From Gammaproteobacteria bacterium (GTDB lineage: Bacteria; Pseudomonadota; Gammaproteobacteria; UBA6429; Thiohalophilaceae): a DNA stretch of 64,000 nt. The notes under the pieces are model-generated. The model was given only the letters and a program-made list of their open reading frames with translations. It had not been told where the DNA came from and made no database searches. The stretch's first letter is position 1. Each line of letters begins with the position of its first letter. The position numbers and the translations under genes were made by a program. This document shows positions 46,209-55,940 of the stretch, piece after piece. Location: NCBI GenBank assembly GCA_029881995.1, contig JAOULO010000005.1, forward strand, positions 41,681 to 105,680, read 5' to 3'.

Positions 46209-47338
46209 TTAGTACTGCATATCATCTGGGATGGGTAGATTACCCATCTTCAGATCACCACGTTGCCGCCATCCTGATCGACGTTTCAACTGGAATACGT
46301 AAGCAAGTACCTGGGCAACGGCCAGATACAGGCTGTATGGGATGGCTTGATTAAGTTCAGTTGTATAATGCAGGGCACGTGCTAATGGAGGAGCCATAAC
46401 AATCGGCACATTGTGTTCACGGGCGATGTTTCTGATCTGGAAGGCAATAATATCCACACCCTTGGCAACCACCAGTGGTGCTTCCATTGAGTCCTGATTA
46501 TATTTCAGTGCGACCGAGAAATGTTCCGGGTTGGTAACAATCACATCAGCCATGGGAACTTCGGCCATCATTCGCTGCTGAGCAATATCACGTTGCATCT
46601 TACGTACGCGACTTCTAACCTCAGGATTCCCCTCGGTTTCCTTGTTTTCATCCTTGACTTCCTGGAAAGTCATTTTCAGTTGGTTCTTGTGATCCCATAA
46701 CTGAAAAGGTACATCCAGCCCAGCAATAAGAACCATGGTTGAGGAAATAACCAGAAATGCGATTATCAGCATCTCACTAGTATGTGCAATCCCCTGCTTG
46801 ACTGGCTCATCACTTAAACTTAATACATCATCAACCTGAAAATAAAGGAAGGTAATTGCAATCAAAGAAATCAGGATAAATTTAAAAAGAGCCTTTAATA
46901 ATTCCACCAGCCCCCGCCAGGCAAAAATTCTTTTCATGCCTTTTACAGGATCCAGTTTTTCCCATTTAAACTGATGGCCTCAGTACTAATATTTAACCCT
47001 CCACCCAGCGAGATAGGACCCGCAACGGAAGCCACAACCATAATCACAAAAAAAGGAGCGAGTATCGCCAGGGCATCAAAAATGGCTTCCTTAAATAAGG
47101 AGGGCATAGCGACAGGATCAAAAATCTGTTCCCGGGTGAGGTGAAGTGAATTCTTAATGAGTAAACTCATTTCCTTGGCAGCATAGGGACCAATCAACCA
47201 GAGGGCCGCACCCGCCAGGATCAACATCAGGAGTGTATTCAATTCTCGAGAATTAGGGATCTGCCCTTTTTCACGGGCCTGCTGCAGGCGTCGGGGGGTC
47301 GCCTGTTCGGTACGTTCCTGACCGGTCTGCTCTGCCAT
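46209..47338 (-). CDS. flhB: Flagellar export switch protein FlhB, split by a -1 frameshift
   Basis: The N-terminal part (47338-46943) encodes 131 residues, starting MAEQTGQERTEQATPRRL. The rest (46937-46209 as an ATG frame) continues KLDPVKGMKRIFAWRGLVELL and carries the export-switch autocleavage loop as NPEH rather than the usual NPTH. A -1 shift at T_TTA_AAT (46970-46964) joins the frames with no missing residues, giving about 376 residues, the normal FlhB size (382 in E. coli). The ATG at 46937 has no well-spaced ribosome site, so separate translation looks poor. Options: programmed frameshift, real mutation, or a dropped T in a tetra-T run in the assembly. Confidence 0.88.
46964..46970 (-). 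other. Slippery heptamer T_TTA_AAT in flhB
   Basis: On the minus strand the zero frame reads AGT-TTA-AAT. The heptamer TTTAAAT fits X_XXY_YYZ, so both tRNAs can re-pair at -1 (TTT, AAA) and continue TGG-GAA-AAA-CTG-GAT. The zero-frame stop comes seven codons later. No strong downstream stem was seen by eye. Confidence 0.6.
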
Positions 47339-48123
47339 CAGGGCGCCCCCATACCCAGCATCTGCTGTACCAGGTGATAAATCTGGTTAAACATACCATT
47401 GCTGTTTGGCACCACACTTGGCAAGGTCAGCAGAACAACCGCAAACCCGATCATCATGGTAATGGGAAAACCAATTGCAAAAATATTTAACTGTGGTGCC
47501 GCACGAGTCATTACACCAAATGACATATTAACAATGAGAAGTGCAGCGATTGCGGGAAGGGCCAGACCAACAGCACCAGAGAAAATCATGCTGCCCCAAC
47601 TGACCAGCTGCCAAAGGTTATCTGGCACCAGACCTTTATCTGAAACAGGCATGTACTTGAAACTGTCTGTCAGTATCTCGATCATCACCAAGTGCCCATC
47701 AAGCCCGAGAAAGACCAATAACACCATCAAGACGTACAACTGACTTAACACCGGAGCCTGAGCACCGTTTTGTGGATCAACCATAAGTGAGAAACCAAGC
47801 CCCATTTGTAGTGCGACCACCTGCCCCCCCGTGATCACCGCACTAACAACCAACTGGAATGCAAAGCCCATCATGACCCCGATTAATACTTGCTGGATCA
47901 CAATCAGCACTCCAGAAGGACTCAGAGCATCAACCTGAGGAGTGGATGGACTAAGCAAAGGAACCACAACAATGGAGATAGCAACGGTCAAGCCCAGCCT
48001 GATACGTGCAGGAACGGGTCTCGAACCAAACAGAGGTGCCGACATAACCAGTCCACCAATACGAAACAATGGCCAGAGGTAGGAACCCACCAGAGCAGTT
48101 ACTTCAGCACCGGTAATAACCAT
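47338..48123 (-). CDS. fliR: Flagellar export channel protein FliR
   Basis: A 261-residue polytopic protein of the FliPQR export gate with about six hydrophobic segments. Recognisable features are the LRIGGLVMSAPLFGSRPVPARIRLGL-type N-terminus and ALPAIAALLIVNMSFGVMTRAAPQLNIFAIGFP. Its stop shares a base with the flhB start, and it follows fliQ by five bases. Confidence 0.96.
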   Translation of the reverse strand: MVITGAEVTALVGSYLWPLFRIGGLVMSAPLFGSRPVPARIRLGLTVAISIVVVPLLSPSTPQVDALSPSGVLIVIQQVLIGVMMGFAFQLVVSAVITGGQVVALQMGLGFSLMVDPQNGAQAPVLSQLYVLMVLLVFLGLDGHLVMIEILTDSFKYMPVSDKGLVPDNLWQLVSWGSMIFSGAVGLALPAIAALLIVNMSFGVMTRAAPQLNIFAIGFPITMMIGFAVVLLTLPSVVPNSNGMFNQIYHLVQQMLGMGAP

Positions 48124-48128
48124 TGTGA

Positions 48129-48398
48129 TTACCCTATAACATACGGTATGTCATGAATAAGCCGTGAGGTGTACTCAAGGATCAGTCTTAACATCCATGG
48201 CCCGGCTACCATTAGTGTTACCAGGGTAACCAGAAGTTTTGGAATAAAACTTAATGTCATCTCATTGATCTGTGTTGCGGCCTGAAACATACTGACCAGC
48301 AAGCCGACCACAAGAGCAGGGATCAGGGTAATCATGGTTAATACCAGGATCACCTCAAGGGCATGTTGGAATATGCTAACAACACTATCCGGAGTCAT
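48129..48398 (-). CDS. fliQ: Flagellar export channel protein FliQ
   Basis: An 89-residue protein with two membrane helices, starting MTPDSVVSIFQHALEVILVL and containing VGLLVSMFQAATQINEMTLSFIPK, the invariant FliQ loop. It is a gate component assembled with FliP and FliR. It lies nine bases after fliP. Confidence 0.97.
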   Translation of the reverse strand: MTPDSVVSIFQHALEVILVLTMITLIPALVVGLLVSMFQAATQINEMTLSFIPKLLVTLVTLMVAGPWMLRLILEYTSRLIHDIPYVIG

Positions 48399-48407
48399 AT
48401 TCTCACC

Positions 48408-49160
48408 TTAAACATAAAAGCTGGAGGCCAATGTTCCCATGACAATGTTCCAGCCATCGACCAGCACAAACAGCATAATTTTAAATGGCAGGGAAATAAT
48501 CATTGGCGACAACATCATCATCCCCATCGACATCAGGACACTGGATACCACCAGGTCGATAATCAAAAATGGAATAAAAAGTAGAAAACCAATCTGAAAA
48601 GCCGTTTTGAGTTCACTGGTAACAAAGGCCGGTAACAGAATAGACATGGGAACCTGCTGTGGTGATTCAATATCTTTTTTGCCAGATATTCGTGCAAACA
48701 TTGAGATATCATTCTCACGAGTTTGTCCCAGCATAAATGTTTTTAGCGGTTCACTAGCTTTATCAATAGCTCCCTTGAAATCCAGTTTTTCTTCCATATA
48801 AGGCTGGACTGCGGTCTGATAAATCTTTTCAAATACCGGTGCCATAATAAAAAAGGTCAGAAATAGCGACAGGCCAATCAGGGTTTGAGATGAAGGCGCC
48901 TGCATTAAACCCAATGCCTGCCTGAGGATTGAAAGAACAATGATGATTCGCGTAAAAGATGTCATCATCATGAGGGCAGCAGGAATAAATGTCAGCGCCG
49001 TCATCAGCGCCAGTACCTGGATACTCAGAGTATAGGTTTCGCTACCACCGGCTCCCCTGGTAACAGAAATGGCAGGTAAGCCGGTCTGAGCCATCACAAG
49101 CTCATAAGGCATAAGCGCGAGTATCACCAGGAACAATTTAATCAGCGATTGGCGGCTCAT
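48408..49160 (-). CDS. fliP: Flagellar export channel protein FliP
   Basis: A 250-residue protein with an N-terminal signal-like segment and about four further membrane segments. Motifs are [50 protein letters not shown] and [20 protein letters not shown]. Its start overlaps fliO by four bases. Confidence 0.97.
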   Translation of the reverse strand: MSRQSLIKLFLVILALMPYELVMAQTGLPAISVTRGAGGSETYTLSIQVLALMTALTFIPAALMMMTSFTRIIIVLSILRQALGLMQAPSSQTLIGLSLFLTFFIMAPVFEKIYQTAVQPYMEEKLDFKGAIDKASEPLKTFMLGQTRENDISMFARISGKKDIESPQQVPMSILLPAFVTSELKTAFQIGFLLFIPFLIIDLVVSSVLMSMGMMMLSPMIISLPFKIMLFVLVDGWNIVMGTLASSFYV

Positions 49161-49603
49161 GTTCGGGACTTACCTTGCAAGACGGATTGGAGTCTATCCG
49201 CAAAGCTACTTCCCTGTTCCTGTTTGATACTATTGCTTGTAACTGATTGTTCCAGAACATGCAGTGTTCGAATCTGACCAGGGGCGAGCCCAATCAATAA
49301 TTGCTTATCACCAACCTGAACCAGAACAATTCGTTCTCTTTGTCCTAGAGATACACCACCTAAAATACGCAGTGCACCGTGTGAGACCTGCTGAAAACTA
49401 CCCATTCGACGAATAAACCAGGCCATACCAAAAATGATACCCAAAACGAGCAATAAACCGAAAAACATCTGTAAAAAATCACCAGCACCAACCGGCTCTG
49501 TTTTTAACGGTCCTGATGCACCTGTATTCGCCGCCATAACCTGCAAAGACCAGATTTGAACCAGCAATAAACTTAAAACCTGGTACTTTGAAATTTTTAT
49601 CAT
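49157..49603 (-). CDS. fliO: Flagellar biosynthesis protein FliO
   Basis: A 148-residue protein with an N-terminal signal-like helix and a second membrane segment (about 45-66, [20 protein letters not shown]), then a small cytoplasmic domain ([29 protein letters not shown]). FliO assists FliP assembly. It overlaps fliN by four bases and fliP by four bases. Confidence 0.93.
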   Translation of the reverse strand: MIKISKYQVLSLLLVQIWSLQVMAANTGASGPLKTEPVGAGDFLQMFFGLLLVLGIIFGMAWFIRRMGSFQQVSHGALRILGGVSLGQRERIVLVQVGDKQLLIGLAPGQIRTLHVLEQSVTSNSIKQEQGSSFADRLQSVLQGKSRT

Positions 49604-50067
49604 TGTAATTTCTTCACACGCTCTACTGGACTGATAACATCGGTCAATCGAATACCGAACTTCTCGTTCACCACAACAACCTCACCATGGGCAATCAGTG
49701 TGCCATTAATTAATACGTCCAGCGGTTCACCTGCCAGACGATCCAGCTCAATGACCGAACCCTGATTGAGTTGTAATAGATTCCTGATACTGATCTTGGT
49801 CTGACCTATTTCCATTGATATCGTTACTGGTACATCCAGGATGACGTCAAGATTAAATTCTTCATCACCAGGTGAAGCCGTATCCTGCAGTGACTGAAGA
49901 CCAGCCTTACTAGCACCTTCGTCATTGCTTATCTGAGCAGCCGCATCAAGTGCATCGGCCCAGTCATCTGCTACTGCCTGATCACCTAAATCTGCTTGAT
50001 CATCAGCAGTTACGGCTTCGCCAGCCTGTTCAATGTCTTCATCTTGAGGGGTGTCGGTATCACTCAT
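49600..50067 (-). CDS. fliN: Flagellar motor switch protein FliN
   Basis: A 155-residue C-ring protein. An acidic low-complexity N-terminus (about 1-70) precedes the SpoA domain: LDVILDVPVTISMEIGQTKISIRNLLQLNQGSVIELDRLAGEPLDVLING. It overlaps fliM by four bases. Together with FliM it binds CheY-P and sorts export cargo. Confidence 0.96.
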   Translation of the reverse strand: MSDTDTPQDEDIEQAGEAVTADDQADLGDQAVADDWADALDAAAQISNDEGASKAGLQSLQDTASPGDEEFNLDVILDVPVTISMEIGQTKISIRNLLQLNQGSVIELDRLAGEPLDVLINGTLIAHGEVVVVNEKFGIRLTDVISPVERVKKLQ

Positions 50068-51089
50068 TTGCTTACTCCTGACTCAATTAGGGCACGCGTT
50101 GCATCATTTGGATTAATGGGTTTTTCAATTCTGTCAGTTAATTTAATGGCCGCCAGATCATTACTTTCACCATAAATTCCACGATAGATTGGAATACCTT
50201 CTGCCTTTAAAATGACGGTTTCGGGCATGGTGATAGGAAGAATGTCACCTTCTTTTAGTTTAAGGACATCCCTCACTCTTAACCGTATCTGGGCCAGGGT
50301 TGAATCAAGGGCCAGATCTGCAGCTTTAAAATCTTCCCGCAGGGCTACAGACCAGCGATCATCTTTATCAACACGGTCACTTTGCACGCCGGCATCAAGC
50401 AATTCACGAATTGGCTCGAGCATGGCATAAGGCAGAACAACCTGAAATTGTCCACCCCCACCATCGAGTTCAACATGAAATGAACTAATCACAACCACTT
50501 CAGTCGGACTCACGATGGTGGCAAATTCAGGATTCAGCTCCATATTCATAAATTCAAACTGAACAGGAACAACTGGACGCCACGCTTCCGCCAGGTCATT
50601 AAATGCATGATTTAATACTAATGAAACAATTCTTTGTTCTGTTGCCGTTAAATCACGTCCTTCAATCTTGGCATGCCGCCCCGTCCCGCCAAAAAAGTTA
50701 TCCACGATAATGAATACCAGCTTTGGGTCGAATACACACAAAGCCGAACCACGAAGTGGATGAATCCTGACGATATTCAGACTGGTTGGAACAAACAGGC
50801 TATGAATGTATTCAGTAAACTTGAGCATCTGTACCCCTCCCACTGATATCTCAGCAGAGCGACGCAGCATATTGAACATACTGACCCTGAAATAACGTGC
50901 AAAACGTTCATTGATCATTTCCAGAGTCGGCATGCGGCCACGGACAATTCTGTCCTGGCTGGCAAAATCATATAAGGTTATAGAGCCATCAGTCGGAATG
51001 GAATCCGACTGGGTATCTACATCACCGCTATCAACACCATGTAGCAGGGCATCAATTTCATCTTGTGACAACAGATCATTAACAGACAC
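50064..51089 (-). CDS. fliM: Flagellar motor switch protein FliM
   Basis: A 341-residue C-ring protein. The CheY-P-binding N-terminus is LLSQDEIDALLHGV, the middle domain includes ARYFRVSMFNMLRRSAEISVG, and the C-terminal SpoA domain has LRVRDVLKLKEGDILPI. It follows fliL by ten bases. Confidence 0.97.
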   Translation of the reverse strand: MSVNDLLSQDEIDALLHGVDSGDVDTQSDSIPTDGSITLYDFASQDRIVRGRMPTLEMINERFARYFRVSMFNMLRRSAEISVGGVQMLKFTEYIHSLFVPTSLNIVRIHPLRGSALCVFDPKLVFIIVDNFFGGTGRHAKIEGRDLTATEQRIVSLVLNHAFNDLAEAWRPVVPVQFEFMNMELNPEFATIVSPTEVVVISSFHVELDGGGGQFQVVLPYAMLEPIRELLDAGVQSDRVDKDDRWSVALREDFKAADLALDSTLAQIRLRVRDVLKLKEGDILPITMPETVILKAEGIPIYRGIYGESNDLAAIKLTDRIEKPINPNDATRALIESGVSK

Positions 51090-51099
51090 AGTTACACCT

Positions 51100-51594
51100 T
51101 TATTGCATTACAAACATGGTAAAATATACGGCTTCGATTCCGGGGACTTTAGGATTTCCCGGTATCATTTCCTGGAGCTTGTTCAAAATTTCAGTTCTGA
51201 GTTTGTCCTTACCTTCTTTTGTCTTTAGTTCAGCAAATTTCTGGTTACTCAGGATTAACAGGATTTGATGTCGAATCACGGGCATCTGTTTCATTGCCTC
51301 ATCAACAAAATGTTGATCACGGGTCATCAGTTGTACTCCAACCTGCATATAGCTGGCCTCCTGGTCACCGGCAAAATTCACAACAAATTCAGGCTCAAGG
51401 TCGATGTAAAAAGTAGGATTGATTTCGGCCAGGACCTTTTCCTCAACCTCGTCTTTTTTATCCAATGCGCCGGAAAAATATAGGGTGCCGCCAACCGATG
51501 CTCCGATCAGCAATAGTGCACCAACAATCATAATGATGAATTTTCCCTTGCCGGCTTTGCCTTCTTCGTCAAGGTTTAGGTCTTCTGGTGGCAT
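51100..51594 (-). CDS. fliL: Flagellar basal-body protein FliL
   Basis: A 164-residue stator-associated protein. One membrane helix (about 19-40, FIIMIVGALLLIGASVGGTLYF) is followed by a periplasmic stomatin-like domain (VVNFAGDQEASYMQVGVQLMTRD). It is the first gene of the export/switch operon and lies behind a sigma-54-type promoter. Confidence 0.94.
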   Translation of the reverse strand: MPPEDLNLDEEGKAGKGKFIIMIVGALLLIGASVGGTLYFSGALDKKDEVEEKVLAEINPTFYIDLEPEFVVNFAGDQEASYMQVGVQLMTRDQHFVDEAMKQMPVIRHQILLILSNQKFAELKTKEGKDKLRTEILNKLQEMIPGNPKVPGIEAVYFTMFVMQ

Positions 51595-51636
51595 TTTGTT
51601 ATCCGCTACACGCTTTTAATTTATACATGCATGAAT

Positions 51637-51652
51637 AGCAAAACATATGCCA
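51637..51652 (-). promoter_or_regulatory. Sigma-54 (RpoN) type promoter before fliL
   Basis: On the minus strand TGGCAT (51652-51647), five bases, then TTGCT (51641-51637), against the consensus TGGCAC-N5-TTGCA/T. This gives a start about 30 bp before the fliL ATG. In polar flagellates this class of operon is driven by RpoN with a FleQ-like activator; no activator site was identified. Confidence 0.55.
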
Positions 51653-51777
51653 GTAAAATTATCTGGCAGATAACAATGAAATCAATAAGTTAGGAAGGTA
51701 AAACTCTGGATGCCAATTGCTTGACGATAAGAATGGCGTCAAAATCCATATTGTCTGTCAATCAGGTGGCGGGAATT

Positions 51778-52332
51778 TCAGGATTCTGGCAATTTTATAA
51801 AGTGTTCTCGATAGTAAACCAGCTCACGAATGGAATCACGAATATCATCTAAGGCGAGATGCGTGCCCTTTTTATCATACCTCTTGTAAACTTCAGGGGA
51901 CCAGCGCCTGGCCAACTCCTTGAGACTGCTGACATCAAGATTCCGATAATGAAAATATTCCTCCAGCTTTGGCATACAACGGGCAAGGAAGCGTCGATCC
52001 TGACAGATGCTGTTACCACACATCGGTGAACATCCAGCAGGAATATATTCACGCAGGAACTCAATGGTTTTTTCTTCAGCTTCAGATTCTGTAATAGTGC
52101 TTTTTTTGACTCTTTCGGTTAAGCCTGATTGACCATGCTGTTTGGTATTCCACTCATCCATTTTCGCCAGCACCGCATCAGATTGATGAATGGCCATGAC
52201 CGGCCCCTCGGCCAGAACATTGAGATTTGCATCTGTGACAATGGTGGCAATCTCGATAATAAGATCATTTTGTGTGTCTAACCCGGTCATCTCCAGGTCA
52301 ATCCAGATAAGATTATTGCTGTCTTGTGTCAT
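51778..52332 (-). CDS. orn: Oligoribonuclease
   Basis: A 184-residue DEDDh 3'-5' exonuclease that degrades nanoRNAs and pGpG, the last step of c-di-GMP breakdown. The first motif is [10 protein letters not shown], with [11 protein letters not shown] and [14 protein letters not shown] at the later metal and His/Asp positions. It is near rsgA and motAB, a common gammaproteobacterial neighbourhood. Confidence 0.97.
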   Translation of the reverse strand: MTQDSNNLIWIDLEMTGLDTQNDLIIEIATIVTDANLNVLAEGPVMAIHQSDAVLAKMDEWNTKQHGQSGLTERVKKSTITESEAEEKTIEFLREYIPAGCSPMCGNSICQDRRFLARCMPKLEEYFHYRNLDVSSLKELARRWSPEVYKRYDKKGTHLALDDIRDSIRELVYYREHFIKLPES

Positions 52333-52421
52333 AGTTTTTATTCATGATTAATGCTTGCCATGCATTCTAACAGACGCTAACCTCAAATGCCTAAGTAGTA
52401 TATTTGTATAAGGTATTTTTC

Positions 52422-53669
52422 ATGGCGCAGTCTGTTACCCTCATATTTGTAGTGGCTTTAATCCTGGCATTTTTACTGGAATACTGGCTTGATCAACGCC
52501 AGATCAAACATGTCTCTTCGAAACGTTCAAAAGTCCCTGATGAATTTGCTGACCGCATCAGCCTTGAAGAGCACCAGAAGGCAGCCGACTATACGGTTGT
52601 GCGTACCCGGTTTGGGATGTTTGGCCAGATAATCGGCGCCATATTCCTATTAATCTGGACACTTGGTGGTGGACTCGACTTACTGGATCAATTCTGGCGA
52701 GCGCAACTGTTTAGCCCGGTCTGGACCGGGGTCGTCGTCATGTTGAGCTTTCTTGTCATTTCCGAACTCATTGATCTTCCAATATCTGCCTATCGTACCT
52801 TTAATATAGAACAACGTTTTGGATTTAATAAAAGCACCATTGGCCTGTTCCTGAGTGATAGTGCCAAACAAATGCTCCTAACCATGGTTATTGCTATCCC
52901 TCTGTTGTGGGTTATCCTCTGGCTCATGCAGCACATGGGGGATATGTGGTGGTTATATGTCTGGGCAGTTTGGATGGGATTTACCCTGTTCATGTTATGG
53001 GCCTATCCCGCTTTCATTGCCCCTTTGTTTAACAAATTCACTCCCCTGGAAGATAATGAACATAGAACCAGAATCGAAAACCTGCTGACACGCTGCGGTT
53101 TTAAAAGTAACGGGATTTTCATTATGGATGGTTCACGCCGCTCCAGTCATGGCAATGCCTATTTTACCGGCCTCGGCAAAAACAAACGCATTGTCTTCTT
53201 CGACACCCTGCTTGAGTCACTCGACCCTGAAGAAACCGAAGCCGTTTTGGCCCATGAACTTGGCCACTTTAGACATAAACATATCCAGAAACGGATTGTA
53301 TCAATGGCCATAATGACACTAGTGGGTCTGGGTATACTCGGGTATCTAATGCAGCAGCCTGCTTTTTATTCAGGCCTGGGTATTAGCGAGCCATCGCAAT
53401 ATTCGGCCCTATTACTGTTTATGATGGTATTGCCATTATTCAGTATTTATCTGCAACCGATATTTTCCTGGTTTAGTCGCAAACATGAGTTTGAGGCCGA
53501 TGCATTTGCTGCCTCACAGAGTAATGCCAGTCGTCTGATTCAGGCCCTGGTTAAACTCTATAAAGAAAATGCGAGCACCCTGACACCTGATCCATTATAT
53601 TCGGCCTTTCATGACTCCCATCCCCCAGCCCCTGTCAGGATTGCCCATCTTACTGCCAGTCAATCATGA
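52422..53669 (+). CDS. Membrane M48 metalloprotease (Ste24/CAAX-prenyl-protease type)
   Basis: A 415-residue membrane zinc protease. Several N-terminal hydrophobic segments carry the Ste24-like EYWLDQRQIKHV and AYRTFNIEQRFGFNKST; the zinc site is HELGH followed by the glutamate region HEFEADAFA. It is likely involved in membrane-protein quality control. The ATG at 52422 (MAQSVTLIF) was chosen because AAGG sits about eight bases before it, rather than the upstream ATG at 52404. It is transcribed divergently from orn and followed by phhB. Confidence 0.9.
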   Translation: MAQSVTLIFVVALILAFLLEYWLDQRQIKHVSSKRSKVPDEFADRISLEEHQKAADYTVVRTRFGMFGQIIGAIFLLIWTLGGGLDLLDQFWRAQLFSPVWTGVVVMLSFLVISELIDLPISAYRTFNIEQRFGFNKSTIGLFLSDSAKQMLLTMVIAIPLLWVILWLMQHMGDMWWLYVWAVWMGFTLFMLWAYPAFIAPLFNKFTPLEDNEHRTRIENLLTRCGFKSNGIFIMDGSRRSSHGNAYFTGLGKNKRIVFFDTLLESLDPEETEAVLAHELGHFRHKHIQKRIVSMAIMTLVGLGILGYLMQQPAFYSGLGISEPSQYSALLLFMMVLPLFSIYLQPIFSWFSRKHEFEADAFAASQSNASRLIQALVKLYKENASTLTPDPLYSAFHDSHPPAPVRIAHLTASQS

Positions 53670-53700
53670 TCAGTGATTCTATCTCAGCATTTCAGGTCTC

Positions 53701-53979
53701 ATGAATACACAACAGATTCATGAGCACCTGGCATCACTGAAAGATTGGGAGTTAGATAGCAATAAATTAATAATCCATCGAAAATTTCAATTTCAGGATT
53801 TTCACAAAACCATGGGATTTGTAAATGCCGTGGCAGATATTGCTCATCAGGAAAACCACCACCCTAACATGGAAGTTGGGTATAATTACTGTCACATTAA
53901 TTATACGACCCACTCTACCGGTGGTTTAAGTGACAAAGATTTTATCTGTGCCAGCCGAATTGATGCTTTATCCTTTTAA
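53701..53979 (+). CDS. phhB: Pterin-4a-carbinolamine dehydratase
   Basis: A 92-residue protein. The conserved core is FQFQDFHKTMGFVNAVADIAHQENHHPNMEVGYNYCHINYTTHSTGGLSDKD, including the HHP active-site histidines. It recycles tetrahydropterin cofactor or helps unrelated transcription roles; no phenylalanine hydroxylase gene is in view. It lies between the M48 gene and rsgA. Confidence 0.95.
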   Translation: MNTQQIHEHLASLKDWELDSNKLIIHRKFQFQDFHKTMGFVNAVADIAHQENHHPNMEVGYNYCHINYTTHSTGGLSDKDFICASRIDALSF

Positions 53980-53990
53980 TACTTTCTGTT

Positions 53991-54977
53991 ATGTCTAAAC
54001 GTAAATTGAACAAACGCCAGCAGGCACGTATACAAAAACAACAGGCATCACACCATACCAGTTCAACTTCTGAAACATCATCGGAATCGCTATCTGGTCT
54101 GTCAGGCACCATCATTGCAAATCATGGTAAAACCGTGATAGTTGAAAATACCGAAAGAAAAACATTTACCTGTCATCTTCGACAAAATCTCGAAACTCTG
54201 GTTTGTGGTGATAAGGTTACCTGGTCTCAGGAAAGTGATAACACAGGAATTGTGCTTGCATTACACCCAAGAACCAACTTTCTGGCCAGGCCTGACAAAC
54301 GTGGTAAAGCAAAGGTCATAGCTGCCAATATTGATCAAACCCTCATTGTATCCGCTGCCAAACCTGTCCTGAATACGAGACTTATTGATCGCTATCTCCT
54401 TTCAGCCGAGATAGCCGCTATTACTCCCATTATTGTTTTTAATAAAATTGATCTGCCTGATGAGCAGTCCATGCGAAACTTTAAGGAACAGTTGGCTATC
54501 TACCAGTCACTTGACTATCACGTGGTATTTACCTGTGCCAAACATGCCATCGATATCAGCCACCTCAAACCGGTATTAGTTAATAAAGTCAGTGTTTTTG
54601 TTGGCCAATCTGGTGTGGGCAAGTCTTCATTGATCAATGCTATACACCCGGAAGCCGTTGCAGCAGTTGGAGATATTTCAAGTAGTACGAATAAAGGTCG
54701 ACACACCACCACACTGGCTCAGCTCTATCACTTACCAGAAGGAGGTGACCTGATTGATTCACCAGGTATCCGAGAATTTGGCTTATGGAAAATTGAGATT
54801 GAGCAGGCAGCCTCTGGATTTAAGGAATTTCAGCCTTTCCTTGGGACATGTCGCTTCAGGGACTGCCTGCATGAAGATGAGCCGGGTTGTAATATTCGAG
54901 CTGCGGTAGAAAATGGTGAAATAAATCCGCTACGTTGGGATAGTTATCGTCGCATTCTTGAGAGTCTAAGAGAATAG
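53991..54977 (+). CDS. rsgA: Ribosome small-subunit-dependent GTPase RsgA
   Basis: A 328-residue circularly permuted GTPase that matures the 30S subunit. An N-terminal OB fold is followed by G motifs in permuted order: FNKID (G4), SGVGKSSLINAI (G1) and DSPGIREFG (G3). The C-terminal zinc site is CRFRDCLHEDEPGC. It is usually found next to orn, as in this window. Confidence 0.97.
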   Translation: MSKRKLNKRQQARIQKQQASHHTSSTSETSSESLSGLSGTIIANHGKTVIVENTERKTFTCHLRQNLETLVCGDKVTWSQESDNTGIVLALHPRTNFLARPDKRGKAKVIAANIDQTLIVSAAKPVLNTRLIDRYLLSAEIAAITPIIVFNKIDLPDEQSMRNFKEQLAIYQSLDYHVVFTCAKHAIDISHLKPVLVNKVSVFVGQSGVGKSSLINAIHPEAVAAVGDISSSTNKGRHTTTLAQLYHLPEGGDLIDSPGIREFGLWKIEIEQAASGFKEFQPFLGTCRFRDCLHEDEPGCNIRAAVENGEINPLRWDSYRRILESLRE

Positions 54978-54980
54978 AAT

Positions 54981-55916
54981 TTATTTCTTTTTCCTTAACT
55001 CATTTTTTATATCTTTAGGTTTGACCTGCCCTTTACCTTCATGTATCTGAATGGCATTTTCGGCCTCTTTGTTTAAAACGACAATCGCAATACGCCTGTT
55101 GATGGGAGCACGAGGACGTGTTTTATCAAATAGTACCGAGCTCGCCAAACCAACCACTCGGGTAATTTTTGATGATTTTGTTCCCCATTTTTCCAGTTCT
55201 CGACGTGCGGCATTAGCCCGGTCTGCAGACAACTCCCAATTTGTATAGAGAATTTTACCTGCATAGTCCTCATCGTAGTAGGCTCGCGTATACCCTTTTG
55301 GAAATGGTTTCTGATCAGTATGACCACTAATCGCAATACTATTTGGAACTGTATTAATAATTTTTGCCAGATCTCTTAATATTTTTTTTGTGTAGGGTTT
55401 CAAACGAGTCCCACCCAAGGCAAACATTGGGCGGTTCTTTTTATCGACTATTTGAATTCGTAGCCCCTGAGGAGTTATATCGAGCAATAACTGATCCTTG
55501 AAAGGCTTGAGTGCCTGACTTTTCTGTACTGCCTTCTTAAGCTCAACCAAAAGATCATCCAGGCGTTTCTTATCTTCATCTTTCTTATTTACAACGACAA
55601 CTTGGTGCTTGGGCTTCACATCCTCAGGCTGTTTCTTATTTTTTTCACCCTTGGCGATCTCAAGTGCACCACCCAACTTAATCAAACTGCGGCTGGCTCC
55701 ACCTGGTCCCTGTATCCCCGTTGGATTTCGAAAGTAATCTGATATCCCTTCCCTGACGACCTGGGTGGTTTGTGACAACAGCCATAGGAGCAGAAAGAAA
55801 GCCATCATGGCCGTCACGAAATCAGCATAGGCCACTTTCCAGGCACCACCATGATGACCATGGCCACCCTTCTTGATCTTCTTGACAACAATGGGTTGTT
55901 TTTTATCAGTTGGCAT
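54981..55916 (-). CDS. motB: Flagellar motor stator protein MotB
   Basis: A 311-residue stator subunit. The membrane helix (about 28-50, KVAYADFVTAMMAFFLLLWL) carries the proton-binding D32, and the peptidoglycan-binding OmpA-like domain spans about 165-295 (IAISGHTDQKPFPKGY, NWELSADRANAARRELE). It is the second stator pair besides MotCD, as in Pseudomonas. It follows motA by 24 bp. Confidence 0.95.
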   Translation of the reverse strand: MPTDKKQPIVVKKIKKGGHGHHGGAWKVAYADFVTAMMAFFLLLWLLSQTTQVVREGISDYFRNPTGIQGPGGASRSLIKLGGALEIAKGEKNKKQPEDVKPKHQVVVVNKKDEDKKRLDDLLVELKKAVQKSQALKPFKDQLLLDITPQGLRIQIVDKKNRPMFALGGTRLKPYTKKILRDLAKIINTVPNSIAISGHTDQKPFPKGYTRAYYDEDYAGKILYTNWELSADRANAARRELEKWGTKSSKITRVVGLASSVLFDKTRPRAPINRRIAIVVLNKEAENAIQIHEGKGQVKPKDIKNELRKKK

Positions 55917-55940
55917 GATGCTTCCCAGATAAAGGGGTCA

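Noticed and set aside
46209..46937. Second half of flhB as an independent gene starting at the ATG at 46937
   Set aside because: The preceding AAAGGC leaves almost no spacing, and the family sequence continues upstream of that ATG in the same frame (KLDPVKG), showing it is internal to flhB.
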